64,000 bases of DNA. It comes from Limisoma sp963601185 (GTDB lineage: Bacteria > Bacteroidota > Bacteroidia > Bacteroidales > Muribaculaceae). Position 1 is the first letter of the stretch; each line of letters begins with the position of its first letter. The notes beneath the pieces were generated by a model. It had not been told where the DNA came from. It saw only the letters and a list, made by a program, of their open reading frames with translations, and ran no database searches. Shown here one piece after another: positions 32,521-41,682 of the stretch. Made by a program: the position numbers and the translations under genes. The DNA lies in contig CAVCEE010000010.1 of assembly GCA_963601185.1 (NCBI GenBank), positions 1 through 64,000 on the forward strand, in the 5' to 3' direction.

Positions 32521-35500
32521 ATGGCTAAACGCACACTTATATTGCTTTCCCTGACAATTCTTACGACCATCGTCAGCCAAGCAACCACCACGTTCAAAAG
32601 CACCTCGGTTCTCTCCTCTGGCAAATGGGTAAAAATCAAGGTTGGCGAAACAGGTGTCTACGAAATTACAGAGCAGCAGTTGCGCGACTTCGGCTTCTCC
32701 GACCCGTCTGCGGTCAAGGTGTTCGGCCAGGGTGGCATCTGCCCTACTGAAAATTTCACCACCGTCATCACCGATGACCTTGAGCAGGTGGCTGCTCTCC
32801 ACGAAAACGGCAAAATCTATTTCTACGCCAAGGGTCTGGCTTACGAGAAGACTACTCTGAAGGACTATTCCGGTTTCACTCTCTACAAGACTATAACGAC
32901 CAACCCATACTCCGCCGACTGCTACTATTTCCTCACCGACCGCGAGGACATCGAGGCTCTGGAGTTGCAGCAAGTGGCTACTGCCGACAGCGACTTGAGC
33001 AAGCCGTCTGAATGGTACGGCACTGGCGTGGCTACGGTGTGGCACAAGAAAGATCTTGTCAACCCCACTCGCTCGGGCAAACTGTTTCTCGGCGAGGACC
33101 TTTCATCGTCGTGTGAGTTCAGCATTGATTTCTCCACGCCAGGCATCATCAGCGGCTCGACTGTGATGGTAAACACTTCCACCGCAGCGAAATGCGACTC
33201 CAACACACTGACAGTGACTGCCAACGGCAATGAAATTGCAAGCAAGGCTATGACGGCAACGACCGATGCCACAATCTACAAACTCTATAACCTCACCGGC
33301 TCTACCTCCGTGACGGAAACCAATGCGGCTGATGAGAAAACATCCGTCGGCATCTCGATTGCCAGTCCGGCACCGATTGCGAGAATTGACTATATTTCGG
33401 CAAGTTACACTGCACCTCTGGCTCTGCCTGCCGACTCGTCGCAGATGCGCTATATGGTCAAGATGGCACCGAGCGGCAGCACTGGTCTGCAATTCAGCGA
33501 CGCCAACACCTCTACCAAGATGTGGCTCGTTGGCCATCCAGGCGAAAACGTATGCATCGCTTCGTCGCCGACCGACTATCCGCTGTTGTTCAACAGCGAA
33601 GGTATTGCCAGCGTTGTGCTGGCACCAACCTCCGAGCCATACGTCGAATTTGCAATGTTCGACACCGCAAAAGAGCAGAAACACATCACCTTTGCCGGCA
33701 ACGTAGCCAACCAGAACCTGCATGCGCTCGATGCGCCTGACATGGTGATTATCACCACCGCCAAACTCATGGAGCAGGCTGAACGCCTTGCCGAATACCA
33801 CCGATCGGTGGACGGTCTTGACGTTTTGGTGGTTGACCACAACGACATCTACAACGAGTTTGGCTACGGCATGCGCAGCGCAATGGCGTACCGACAGTTG
33901 AACCGTATGCTCTACGAGCGCAACCCTCAGAAACTCCGCTATCTGCTACTCTTCGGCGGCGGCAGTTACGACAACCGCTGCATCTTCGGCGGCGACCCCA
34001 ACGATATGCTCGTGGTCTACGAGTCGGATGCCAGCAACCACACCGTAACGTCATACACCACCGACGATTTCTTCAGCGTGATGAGCGACTTTGCGCAGAC
34101 GGTGGAACATTCGAGCGCATATCAGGCGTTTGCCACCGGCAGAATCCCGTTCGTCTCGGTTTCCGATGCGAAGGTCTATGTCGACAAACTCATCAAATAC
34201 ATGAGCCATCGCAACGACAATAACGACACTTGGAAAAGCAATATGCTCGTGATTGGCGAAAACGGCGACGATTTCATCCACACCAAGCAGACGGAATCGT
34301 TTATCACCAATTTCAACAACGAGATTTCATCGTCAACCGTCACGCCCACCGACTACGCCGTGAACTTCAACAAAATCTACATCGGTGCGTTCGACGAAAT
34401 CGACAACCTCAACGGCTCGCGCGAGAAGTTTGTGGAGGACCTCAACGCCGGACAGAACTTCGTGCTGTTCATCGGTCACTCCAACCCTACGTCAACGACA
34501 AAGTCGGTCAACTTTCTGAATCTCCAGCAGGCTGTCGACTCAAAATATGAAGCCATCCCGATGATGTATTTCTCGTCGTGCGACATTGGCCGTTTCGACG
34601 GCGGCATCACAACCGTGCTCGACAAACTGATGCTCAACCCCGACGGCGGCGTTATCGCTGCCATATCGGCTACGCGCGAGGCATACACCTCGATAAACGG
34701 TCTGATGACCGACGCTTTCGCCAAATTCCTCGGCATCAGCGAGACCGACACTCGCTACTACGGCGTTTATGAGAAGACTTGGGGACGCGTGCTGATGCAA
34801 GCCAAGAACAACACTGAAGACCGCTCGCGCAACCGCCTCAAATACCAACTGTTCGGCGACCCTGCCCTTCTGGTCGACGTGCCTCACAACCGCACTCACA
34901 TCGCAACTATCAACGACATCGATGCGGAAGAAGCCGTGTCGGTTGGCACAATGAAGCCATTCACGATTACTGGCTATGTAGCAAATGCCAAAGGCAACAT
35001 CGACACTGCGTTTAACGGCTATGCGAAACTCACGCTCTTCGACTCCGAGCAGTTCTACATGAAGCAGAAAGACGATGAACTGACGCAACGCGGCGCAGAA
35101 CTTGCGACAACCTCGGCGAAAGTGGTCAACGGCGAATTTACGGCAACTCTGATTGTGCCAAACTGCATAATCTCCGACACCAACGCCAAACCACTGCAAA
35201 CCACAGCGGTATCCGACAGTGGCACTGTCGTGTCGGGCTTCTACAACGGCTTGAGCATCGACCGCTCTATGTCGGCTGAAAGCGATGACACCGCAGCACC
35301 TGTGATTGCCGAATTTTATCTCGGCGACAAGGCTTCGTTCCGCGACGGCATGACGGTGGACAGCACCGTCCTCGTACACGCTGCCATAAGCGACAATGTT
35401 GCACTCAGCACCTCAAGCGAACAAATCGCCACCACGGCATATCTCTCGCTCGACGGCGGCGACCACATCTACGCTCTTACCGGCATCACTCTCGACGGTC

Positions 35501-35892
35501 AGGACAAATGCACCGTCGTCCAGCCAATCTATAATCTGACCACCGGCCGCCACACGCTGCAACTCACCGTGGCAGACATTTCCGGCAACGTCTCAACGCG
35601 CACCATCGCCTTCTTTGTTGAGGGCAACTCCGGCGCAACGCTGTCGGCGAGTGCCTCTGCGGTCACCGACGACGTTACCTTCGACCTCGACAACGCCGAC
35701 ACTACCGACGGCACAATCGTGGTGAGCAGCGCCGACGGAAGTGTAAAGATGCGCTCCGAGGTTAGTTTCCCCTACACCTGGAACGGCTGCGACAACAACG
35801 GCAACCGTCTGGACGAGGGTGTATACACCGTGAGTGCAATCATTGCAGGCAAAAGTCTGCCGTCTAAAAAAATAGTAGTCGTAAAACAATAA
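32521..35892 (+). CDS. porU: T9SS sortase PorU (C25 peptidase), paralog 2
   Basis: Exported protein of 1123 residues, the probable orthologue of PorU because porV follows directly, as in Porphyromonas. Parts: signal peptide (TLILLSLTILTTIVSQA), N-terminal domain (SVLSSGKWVKIKVGETGVYE) closely matching the paralog at 27755, C25 domain with His653 (FIGHSNP) and Cys687 (FSSCDIGRFD), Ig-like domains, and a FlgD-like tail (WNGCDNNGNRLDEGVYTV). In the T9SS it cleaves C-terminal signals from cargo at the cell surface and joins them to anionic lipopolysaccharide. The His-Cys spacing of 34 is the same in both copies. It lies in the rex-FAH-porU-porV-ispF run. Confidence 0.86.
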   Translation: MAKRTLILLSLTILTTIVSQATTTFKSTSVLSSGKWVKIKVGETGVYEITEQQLRDFGFSDPSAVKVFGQGGICPTENFTTVITDDLEQVAALHENGKIYFYAKGLAYEKTTLKDYSGFTLYKTITTNPYSADCYYFLTDREDIEALELQQVATADSDLSKPSEWYGTGVATVWHKKDLVNPTRSGKLFLGEDLSSSCEFSIDFSTPGIISGSTVMVNTSTAAKCDSNTLTVTANGNEIASKAMTATTDATIYKLYNLTGSTSVTETNAADEKTSVGISIASPAPIARIDYISASYTAPLALPADSSQMRYMVKMAPSGSTGLQFSDANTSTKMWLVGHPGENVCIASSPTDYPLLFNSEGIASVVLAPTSEPYVEFAMFDTAKEQKHITFAGNVANQNLHALDAPDMVIITTAKLMEQAERLAEYHRSVDGLDVLVVDHNDIYNEFGYGMRSAMAYRQLNRMLYERNPQKLRYLLLFGGGSYDNRCIFGGDPNDMLVVYESDASNHTVTSYTTDDFFSVMSDFAQTVEHSSAYQAFATGRIPFVSVSDAKVYVDKLIKYMSHRNDNNDTWKSNMLVIGENGDDFIHTKQTESFITNFNNEISSSTVTPTDYAVNFNKIYIGAFDEIDNLNGSREKFVEDLNAGQNFVLFIGHSNPTSTTKSVNFLNLQQAVDSKYEAIPMMYFSSCDIGRFDGGITTVLDKLMLNPDGGVIAAISATREAYTSINGLMTDAFAKFLGISETDTRYYGVYEKTWGRVLMQAKNNTEDRSRNRLKYQLFGDPALLVDVPHNRTHIATINDIDAEEAVSVGTMKPFTITGYVANAKGNIDTAFNGYAKLTLFDSEQFYMKQKDDELTQRGAELATTSAKVVNGEFTATLIVPNCIISDTNAKPLQTTAVSDSGTVVSGFYNGLSIDRSMSAESDDTAAPVIAEFYLGDKASFRDGMTVDSTVLVHAAISDNVALSTSSEQIATTAYLSLDGGDHIYALTGITLDGQDKCTVVQPIYNLTTGRHTLQLTVADISGNVSTRTIAFFVEGNSGATLSASASAVTDDVTFDLDNADTTDGTIVVSSADGSVKMRSEVSFPYTWNGCDNNGNRLDEGVYTVSAIIAGKSLPSKKIVVVKQ

Positions 35893-35938
35893 AAAACGCC
35901 GTTTCAAGTTTATTAAAGTAAACAATCATTCGAAAAAG

Positions 35939-37144
35939 ATGAATTTAAAACGGTATATCATCATCGCTCTCGTGGCATTGACTGCCATGCCGGCGATTGC
36001 CGACGACAGCGGTAAAAACCAATTCAACCCAGTGCAAACCGGCGTTACATCGCTCAGCATCGCTCCCGATGCCCGCGGTGCTGCTATGGGCGACCTCGGT
36101 GTTGCCACTGAGCCTGATGCCTACTCGCAATACTGGAACCCTTCGAAATATGCGTTTGCCTATAGCACCGCAGCCGTCAGCCTTTCCTACACTCCTTGGT
36201 TGCGCAAGTTGGTCAACGACATCTTCCTCGCTAACCTTTCGGGCTACTGGAAAATAGGTAGCGGCGACAACCAGGCGGTCAGTGCTTCCCTACGCTATTT
36301 CTCGCTCGGTGAAATCAATATGACTGACGGTGCCGGAACGGTTGTCAACTCGGTGAACCCGTACGAGTTGGCGTTCGACCTCGGCTACTCGCGCAAACTC
36401 TCGGAGTCGTTCTCAATGGGCGTGGCTCTGCGTTATATCTATTCCGACCTTGCATTCTCCGATGCATACTCGGCTGAGCAGCAGAAAGGCGCATCGGCAT
36501 TTGCCGCCGACATTTCCGGCTTCCTCACCACCTACCCTGTCATCGGGCGCAACGAGTGCCAATGGTCGTGGGGTTTCAACATCTCGAACATCGGTTCGAA
36601 GGTGTCGTACAACGACGGTAACGACCCGGCATTCCTGCCGACCAACTTCCGTCTCGGCACGACGTTCACCTTCCCTCTGGCGCAATACCACAATCTCGCA
36701 CTCTCTTTAGATGCCAACAAACTGCTCGTGCCTACACGTCCGCGCCAGTCGGACTACACCGACGACGAGGGCAACTACGACCAGGACGGCTACGAAAACG
36801 CTCTTGAGGACTGGCGCAACACTTCTTCCATTTCCGGCATCTTCAAGTCGTTCAGCGACGCTCCGGGCGGATTCAAGGAGGAGTTGCAGGAAATCACACT
36901 CTCCGTGGGTGCTGAATACAACTACAACCAGCAGTTCTTCGTGCGTGCCGGATATTTCTACGAGAATGCCAACAAAGGTAACCGCAAATATTTCTCTTTC
37001 GGTGCCGGCTTCTCGCTCCATGTGGTGCAACTCGATGCGGCATATATGATTGCCACTGCGCAAAACAGCCCGCTTGACCAGACTCTGCGCTTCTCGCTCA
37101 CATTCGATATGGACGGACTCAAACACCTCTTAGGCAAGAAATAG
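35939..37144 (+). CDS. porV: T9SS outer-membrane protein PorV
   Basis: Outer-membrane FadL-like barrel of 401 residues that picks up cargo from the SprA translocon and delivers it to PorU. A signal peptide (IIALVALTAMPAIA) is followed by the PorV hallmark GVTSLSIAPDARGAAMGDLGVATEPDAYSQYWNPSKYAF, split here only by length, and many amphipathic strands ending in LRFSLTFDMDGLKHLLG. It starts 46 bp after porU and ends 3 bp before ispF. The size is close to P. gingivalis PorV. It is required for the three T9SS-tailed proteins in this window. Confidence 0.92.
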   Translation: MNLKRYIIIALVALTAMPAIADDSGKNQFNPVQTGVTSLSIAPDARGAAMGDLGVATEPDAYSQYWNPSKYAFAYSTAAVSLSYTPWLRKLVNDIFLANLSGYWKIGSGDNQAVSASLRYFSLGEINMTDGAGTVVNSVNPYELAFDLGYSRKLSESFSMGVALRYIYSDLAFSDAYSAEQQKGASAFAADISGFLTTYPVIGRNECQWSWGFNISNIGSKVSYNDGNDPAFLPTNFRLGTTFTFPLAQYHNLALSLDANKLLVPTRPRQSDYTDDEGNYDQDGYENALEDWRNTSSISGIFKSFSDAPGGFKEELQEITLSVGAEYNYNQQFFVRAGYFYENANKGNRKYFSFGAGFSLHVVQLDAAYMIATAQNSPLDQTLRFSLTFDMDGLKHLLGKK

Positions 37145-37147
37145 GCT

Positions 37148-37642
37148 ATGGCTCTACCATTTCGTACTGGCTTCGGATTTGACGTGCACCGCCTCGTGCC
37201 CGACCGCGAGTTATGGATTGGCGGCGTCAAGATTGACCACACGCTCGGACTGCTCGGTCACAGCGATGCCGACGTGGCTATCCACGCTCTCTGCGATGCC
37301 ATCCTCGGTGCCGCCGCGCTGCGCGACATCGGTCACCATTTCCCCGACACCGACCCAGCCTACAAAGGCATCGACAGCAAGAAACTGCTGCGCAACGTCG
37401 CGCAACTCCTCGACGAGAAAGGCTACGTCTTCGGCAATGCCGACATCACCATCTGCGCCGAAGCCCCCAAAATGAATCCCCACATTCCAGCCATGCAACA
37501 GGCAATGGCAGAATGCCTAGGCTGCGACCCTGACGACATCTCCGTGAAAGCCACTACCACCGAACGCCTCGGCTTCACCGGCCGTCAGGAAGGCATCGCC
37601 GCCTACGCCACCGTCCTCATCGCCCGCAAATCCAACGACTAA
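37148..37642 (+). CDS. ispF: 2-C-methyl-D-erythritol 2,4-cyclodiphosphate synthase
   Basis: Fifth enzyme of the MEP isoprenoid pathway, releasing CMP to form the cyclic diphosphate. It is 164 residues, trimeric and cytoplasmic. Metal ligands are visible in FDVHRL (Asp12, His14) and at His46 (VAIHALCDAILGAAALRDIG). Further motifs are HHFPDTDPAYKG and KATTTERLGFTGRQEGIAAYA. All expected residues are present. It follows porV by 3 bp, so it is co-transcribed with the T9SS genes. No functional link is evident. The polyprenyl synthase at 62.7 kb uses products of this pathway. Confidence 0.97.
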   Translation: MALPFRTGFGFDVHRLVPDRELWIGGVKIDHTLGLLGHSDADVAIHALCDAILGAAALRDIGHHFPDTDPAYKGIDSKKLLRNVAQLLDEKGYVFGNADITICAEAPKMNPHIPAMQQAMAECLGCDPDDISVKATTTERLGFTGRQEGIAAYATVLIARKSND

Positions 37643-37800
37643 AAACACTGTCGAGGGAATAGGCTGAAAACCTTTGTCCTACATAGCCCCTGGCAACGCT
37701 AGATCGCAGCGCATATGAGCGTCTCGTTAGCGTTTGGTCTGCAGCGCTGGTGAGCGCGCCGTAGGTGCGCCGTATCGCTCTCATCATTTCTCAACCGGCG
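37643..37800. repeat. intergenic dispersed repeat, copy B
   Basis: Within this non-coding stretch, 26 bp at 37750-37775 (beginning GTGAGCGCGCCGTAGGTG) are identical to 41683-41708. The surrounding bases contain short G+C-rich self-complementary pieces such as GCAGCGC and GAGCGC. No coding frame or promoter is seen. Confidence 0.65.
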
Positions 37801-37883
37801 GCACCGCTGCCACTGTCATTTTGCAATTCATTAACATTTCGGCGATTTTTTGAGAGGCGAAAAAAATTTTTCAACCGTTCGAT

Positions 37884-37944
37884 GCCGATTTTCTACAGTT
37901 CAAATGCCATTTTCTACAGTTCAACGCCGATTTTTACATTTAAC
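37884..37944 (+). repeat. three imperfect about 20-bp tandem repeats
   Basis: Units begin GCCGATTTTCTACAGTTCAA (37884), GCCATTTTCTACAGTTCAAC (37906) and GCCGATTTTTACATTTAAC (37926). They lie just upstream of the promoter of the following lipoprotein gene, where a regulator could bind. Confidence 0.55.
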
Positions 37945-37955
37945 CATTTTTCACG

Positions 37956-37987
37956 TTTGTATATCTTTTTTTTTCAACATACCTTTG
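37956..37987 (+). promoter_or_regulatory. promoter of the unknown lipoprotein/barrel operon
   Basis: TTTG (37956-37959), 20 bp, TACCTTTG (37980-37987). The ATG follows 55 nt later. Confidence 0.8.
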
Positions 37988-38042
37988 CCAATGATTTCGA
38001 AATCAAAGTTATAATTATTAACTACAATAAAAAATAGACACA

Positions 38043-39080
38043 ATGAGATTTAAATCCTTTGCACTGCCTCTAATCGCTGCGCTTTGCTTAGTATCATGCG
38101 GCAATGAGGAAGCAAATTTATCGACTGGCATAAGCACTATCAATGAAACAAAATCAGTCAATGCACTTGCCAACACACTGGAATTTTCCAGCGAAGCCGA
38201 ATTCAACGAATTGGTTTCAACCCTCTCCAAAATGAGCGACTCATCTGAAAAGTCACAATGGATGCACATGCACTATCCGGCATTCCGTTCAATCAAGGAT
38301 GTCTACGACGATGCCATGGTTGAAGCAGACACAATGGGGGACACCGAAGAGGACTACTCCAAGTTTATGGAGAAATACGCCGACCTCTATTTCCCACTTT
38401 ACCAAGAAGATGCCGGATTCTACATCCCAATCAAAAACGAGAATATGGCTTTCCTGGCAAATCCAGACTGCAAAGTCAAGATAGCTGGAGAAACCGTCAA
38501 TCTCCGGGACGTAAACGACTATCAAACCCTTATGGATCTCGGTATAGCATACTATACGGAACCCGCACCAATGGCGGCCATTGCCACTGATCAGGAAATT
38601 GAAAGATTAAATAATTACGAAAAGAATATGAATTCTGTAGGTACGGAATTTGACTCTGACTGGTCAACATACAACAACTCCAGAAGAGTCAAACTCAAAG
38701 CTCGCAGACGAGTTACAGACAACGTAAGTAAACTGCATTTCGAGTTCTGCTTCCGAAAGAAAAAGCCACGCGGTTGGGTAAACTATTCATCAAACTCTAC
38801 TCTCAAAGGAACTGTCAAACTCGTAGGCACACCTGAAACTATAACCATTAACAAAGATCTTCACGGTCGATCATCTCATGACTATGAAGTACAATGCAAA
38901 GTTCACTTAGACGGACGAAATCTCGTATTTTTACGGCTCGACTGCACTTTCACTGTCCAATATCAAGGCATTGCTCAATTACTTAACTACAAGTGGACAA
39001 TGAAGGCTGTAGTATGCAACACCTATCGTCCATTGCCTGACGCCTCTTCTATCAACAACTATATCAAACCAACAATATAA
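38043..39080 (+). CDS. lipoprotein of unknown function (possibly DUF4848-like)
   Basis: Lipoprotein of 345 residues. The lipobox is LIAALCLVSCGN, with Cys near 19. The first 150 residues are acidic and helical (EAEFNELVSTLSKMSDSS, DVYDDAMVEADTMGDTEEDY). The second half is basic and strand-rich (RRVKLKARRRVTDNVSKLHF). The layout recalls Bacteroides DUF4848 proteins, but this is a weak memory-based match. It is followed after 3 bp by a small beta-barrel protein, so the two probably form one outer-membrane unit. Codon use and lower G+C than the neighbours hint at an accessory origin. No function is assigned. Confidence 0.7.
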   Translation: MRFKSFALPLIAALCLVSCGNEEANLSTGISTINETKSVNALANTLEFSSEAEFNELVSTLSKMSDSSEKSQWMHMHYPAFRSIKDVYDDAMVEADTMGDTEEDYSKFMEKYADLYFPLYQEDAGFYIPIKNENMAFLANPDCKVKIAGETVNLRDVNDYQTLMDLGIAYYTEPAPMAAIATDQEIERLNNYEKNMNSVGTEFDSDWSTYNNSRRVKLKARRRVTDNVSKLHFEFCFRKKKPRGWVNYSSNSTLKGTVKLVGTPETITINKDLHGRSSHDYEVQCKVHLDGRNLVFLRLDCTFTVQYQGIAQLLNYKWTMKAVVCNTYRPLPDASSINNYIKPTI

Positions 39081-39083
39081 TAA

Positions 39084-39752
39084 ATGAATATGAAACGAAC
39101 AGTCTTGATTTTTGCACTTGCATTAATCTCAGCAAGTGCATTTGCTCAGAACAGATGGAGCGTTTATGGCGGCATCAACATAACCAAAAAGAACGAAACT
39201 TGCTACGGAAGTATGTACTACAAAGGCACTTTTGAAACTTATTTTAACGACAAGTCGTGGACTCCAGGAGGATTTGTAGGCATTGCATACGACATAAAAT
39301 TCAAGCACAATCTGAGCCTTCAGCCAGCTTTGGAATACAATATCATCAATCAGAAAGCAAACTACCATTACATTTGGCACAAAACTCCAAGTGAATACAT
39401 TTTTAATACTAAAGAATACAATCAGCAAACCATCTTGCATACACTGACCGTCCCCGTATTGGTAAACTATCGGATACCAGTCAGTGATAAAATCGGGCTT
39501 CGTTTTGGCGTCGGTCCCTATCTACAGGCTGCCGTTGGCGGAAAAAAATGTTACTACTATGGCGCAACAGGCAAAATCAATGACATATACAAAGGCTGTA
39601 GAAAATATCAATTCACTGTGGGCATAAAAGCAGAAGCGGCATTGGAAACTGGCGACCATTTGTCATACGTCATTGGCTTCCAGCGTCCGTTCTGCGAAGG
39701 AGCAATCGACAAAGCCGTCACAATCAACGCTGGCGTAAGATATACTTTCTAA
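39084..39752 (+). CDS. small outer-membrane beta-barrel protein
   Basis: Exported protein of 222 residues. A signal peptide ends at SASAFAQN, then alternating strands typical of PorT/OmpA-like 8-strand barrels follow (WSVYGGINITKK, GGFVGIAYDIKFKHNLSLQPALEYN, GLRFGVGPYLQAAVGG) and it ends in INAGVRYTF with the terminal Phe signature of outer-membrane proteins. It is coupled to the lipoprotein upstream and ends at a terminator. Role unknown. A porin-like or structural partner of the lipoprotein is possible. Confidence 0.8.
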   Translation: MNMKRTVLIFALALISASAFAQNRWSVYGGINITKKNETCYGSMYYKGTFETYFNDKSWTPGGFVGIAYDIKFKHNLSLQPALEYNIINQKANYHYIWHKTPSEYIFNTKEYNQQTILHTLTVPVLVNYRIPVSDKIGLRFGVGPYLQAAVGGKKCYYYGATGKINDIYKGCRKYQFTVGIKAEAALETGDHLSYVIGFQRPFCEGAIDKAVTINAGVRYTF

Positions 39753-39778
39753 TTTTTCAGAACATAATCAACAATGAG

Positions 39779-39803
39779 AGCCGACACCTTAATGGTGTCG
39801 GCT
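39779..39803 (+). terminator. terminator after the barrel gene
   Basis: AGCCGACACC, TTAAT, GGTGTCGGCT. This is a perfect 10-bp stem followed by TTTTCCTTT. Confidence 0.9.
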
Positions 39804-39860
39804 TTTCCTTTGCATTTAAATTTTAACGACAAACCGACGCGCTTTCACGACAAAAAAACT

Positions 39861-39868
39861 TATCTTTG
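39861..39868 (+). promoter_or_regulatory. -7 box directly before the LytS-type kinase
   Basis: TATCTTTG ends 4 nt before the ATG at 39873. No convincing TTG lies 19-21 bp upstream. If used, the transcript would be essentially leaderless. Confidence 0.45.
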
Positions 39869-39872
39869 TGAA

Positions 39873-40931
39873 ATGGCAAAACTTGCGAAAAATATCGGTT
39901 TAATCCTGCTCTTGTCCGTCGCCACCTTGCTTATCTATGAGGTGTCGTGGTGTCTGGTTGATGTCGATGTCCGCAAGTTTGTGCTCAACGGCGGTCTCGA
40001 ATTTTGGGACATTGCATTTGACTACCACATCTGCCTGGCCTTTACGCTGTCAGCATTGGCCTACAGTTACCTTATGGTCTGGCTGCTGCGCCACTTCGTG
40101 AAACGGGCAGCCGTGAGATGGGCTCTATTGTCGCTGTCGGTGCTGATTGCCAATATCGCAATCTCCGTAGTCTCGACAGGAATCCTCAACTGGTGGCTCG
40201 ACTACATCAGCAGTGACGAAGACCGCGCCGAAAACTTTTTCGTGTTCGGTCTGATTGTTACCTTTACCACCACTTCTTTCATCTATTTCATAGCCGGCAA
40301 GGAAATCATCGACGCCGAGCGGAAACACAAGGATGCCGAGGTCAGCACGCTGAAGGCTCAGATGAACCCGCATTTTATGATGAACACCCTCGGTCTTCTC
40401 GGAAACATGACTAATGACTCACTGGTGGCAGAGAGCATGCAGCGGCTGGCAAATATGTATCACTACATCCTCTCCACAAGCAGCAACAACCTCGTGCCGC
40501 TGACCGACGAACTTGACTTTCTTCACAACTACATATCGCTTATCCGTCTGCGCTTCGCCGACAACAGCATCAGGATAGAATGCAGCGACGAGTTGGACAG
40601 CACCAACGGCTGGGTCCTGCCGATGTCGCTGCAAATGCTCGCCGAAAACGCCATAAAGCACAACAGCAAGTCGGCGGAACACCCGATTATCATATCAATC
40701 TACAAAGAAAATGACTATATTGTGGTGGAAAACAACCGCCAGCCACTGTCGTCGGAAATCAAGTCGACCAAGACTGGACTCAACAACCTGCGGCTGCGGC
40801 TTGCTTCCGTAACGTCGCAGCAGATGAGCGTAACCTCTACAAAAAGTGACTTTACTGTCAGAATACCAATCATCAAACCTAAGTTTACCAATGAACGTAT
40901 TGATCATCGAAGACGAATTGTCGAATGTTGA
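39873..40931 (+). CDS. LytS/YehU-type sensor histidine kinase
   Basis: Inner-membrane sensor kinase of 352 residues with four predicted membrane helices in the first 150 residues (GLILLLSVATLLIYEVSW, HICLAFTLSALAYSYLMVWLL and others). A His_kinase domain follows with the phospho-acceptor His167 in LKAQMNPHFMMNTLG, and a degenerate HATPase region (QMLAENAIKHNS, TKTGLNNLRLRLA). No extracellular ligand domain is present, so it may sense the membrane state or a small hydrophobic cue. The ATG at 39873 follows a promoter box, and an upstream in-frame ATG (39774) overlaps the terminator hairpin. Its 3' end overlaps the response-regulator gene by 41 bp. Confidence 0.9.
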   Translation: MAKLAKNIGLILLLSVATLLIYEVSWCLVDVDVRKFVLNGGLEFWDIAFDYHICLAFTLSALAYSYLMVWLLRHFVKRAAVRWALLSLSVLIANIAISVVSTGILNWWLDYISSDEDRAENFFVFGLIVTFTTTSFIYFIAGKEIIDAERKHKDAEVSTLKAQMNPHFMMNTLGLLGNMTNDSLVAESMQRLANMYHYILSTSSNNLVPLTDELDFLHNYISLIRLRFADNSIRIECSDELDSTNGWVLPMSLQMLAENAIKHNSKSAEHPIIISIYKENDYIVVENNRQPLSSEIKSTKTGLNNLRLRLASVTSQQMSVTSTKSDFTVRIPIIKPKFTNERIDHRRRIVEC

Positions 40932-41589
40932 AATTGCCAGAAACGCACTGCACAAAATCGACTCCAAGATTACGGTGCTCGGACCGCTAACGAGCATCCG
41001 CGAGAGTGTGGACTATCTCATCAACAATCCGGCTCCCGACCTGATTCTGTGCGACGTGCGCCTCGATGACGGCGACAGTTTCGAGATTTTCCGCCAGATT
41101 GACACATCTGCGCCGCTGGTCTTCGTCACCGCCTACGATGAATATGCGCGCGAGGCATTCCGCGCCCACGGGCTGCGCTTCCTCAGCAAGCCGCTCAACG
41201 TAAACGAACTGCAAGAAGTTGTGAATTTCGTGCAGCAGAATTTCAACAAGCAGCAACGCCAACGCTTCCTTGCCCCGACCGACGACGGACTAAAGGCTAT
41301 ACGCACCGAAGACATCAATATGCTCGTCTCCCTAAGCGGAGCAACTAAGATTATCCTGTCCGACAAAAACGAATATCTGATACCGCGCCCTCTCGCCAAA
41401 ATCGAGCAGGAACTCGACGCCACGCAATTTGTCCGCGTGAGCCGCGGCACGATAGTGCGCATCGACAAAATCACCAACCTCCTCCGCATCGGCAACGAAC
41501 TCGCAGCCGTCAAGGTGGAAGGCTGCGACGAGCCTATCGCCGTTTCGCGCAACCGCATCCTCTTCCTCAAGCAGGCCCTCGACCAATAA
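40891..41589 (+). CDS. LytTR-family response regulator
   Basis: Response regulator of 232 residues. The receiver domain (1-120) has acidic residues IIEDE, phospho-acceptor Asp55 (LILCDVRLDD), Thr/Ala in FVTAYDEYA and Lys in RFLSKPLNV. The LytTR DNA-binding domain (about 130-230) contains DATQFVRVSRGTIVRIDKI and VSRNRILFLK. It is the cognate partner of the LytS-type kinase, by a 41-bp overlap. Targets are unknown. No LytTR-type direct repeats were recognised next to the pair. Confidence 0.93.
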   Translation: MNVLIIEDELSNVEIARNALHKIDSKITVLGPLTSIRESVDYLINNPAPDLILCDVRLDDGDSFEIFRQIDTSAPLVFVTAYDEYAREAFRAHGLRFLSKPLNVNELQEVVNFVQQNFNKQQRQRFLAPTDDGLKAIRTEDINMLVSLSGATKIILSDKNEYLIPRPLAKIEQELDATQFVRVSRGTIVRIDKITNLLRIGNELAAVKVEGCDEPIAVSRNRILFLKQALDQ

Positions 41590-41682
41590 CGCATCGCCAA
41601 ACACCCCAACCAGCAAGCCTCACGATAAAACCGCATCAGCAAAAATGAGCGCGCCGTGAACCTCGTTCGGATGGCAGTGCTA

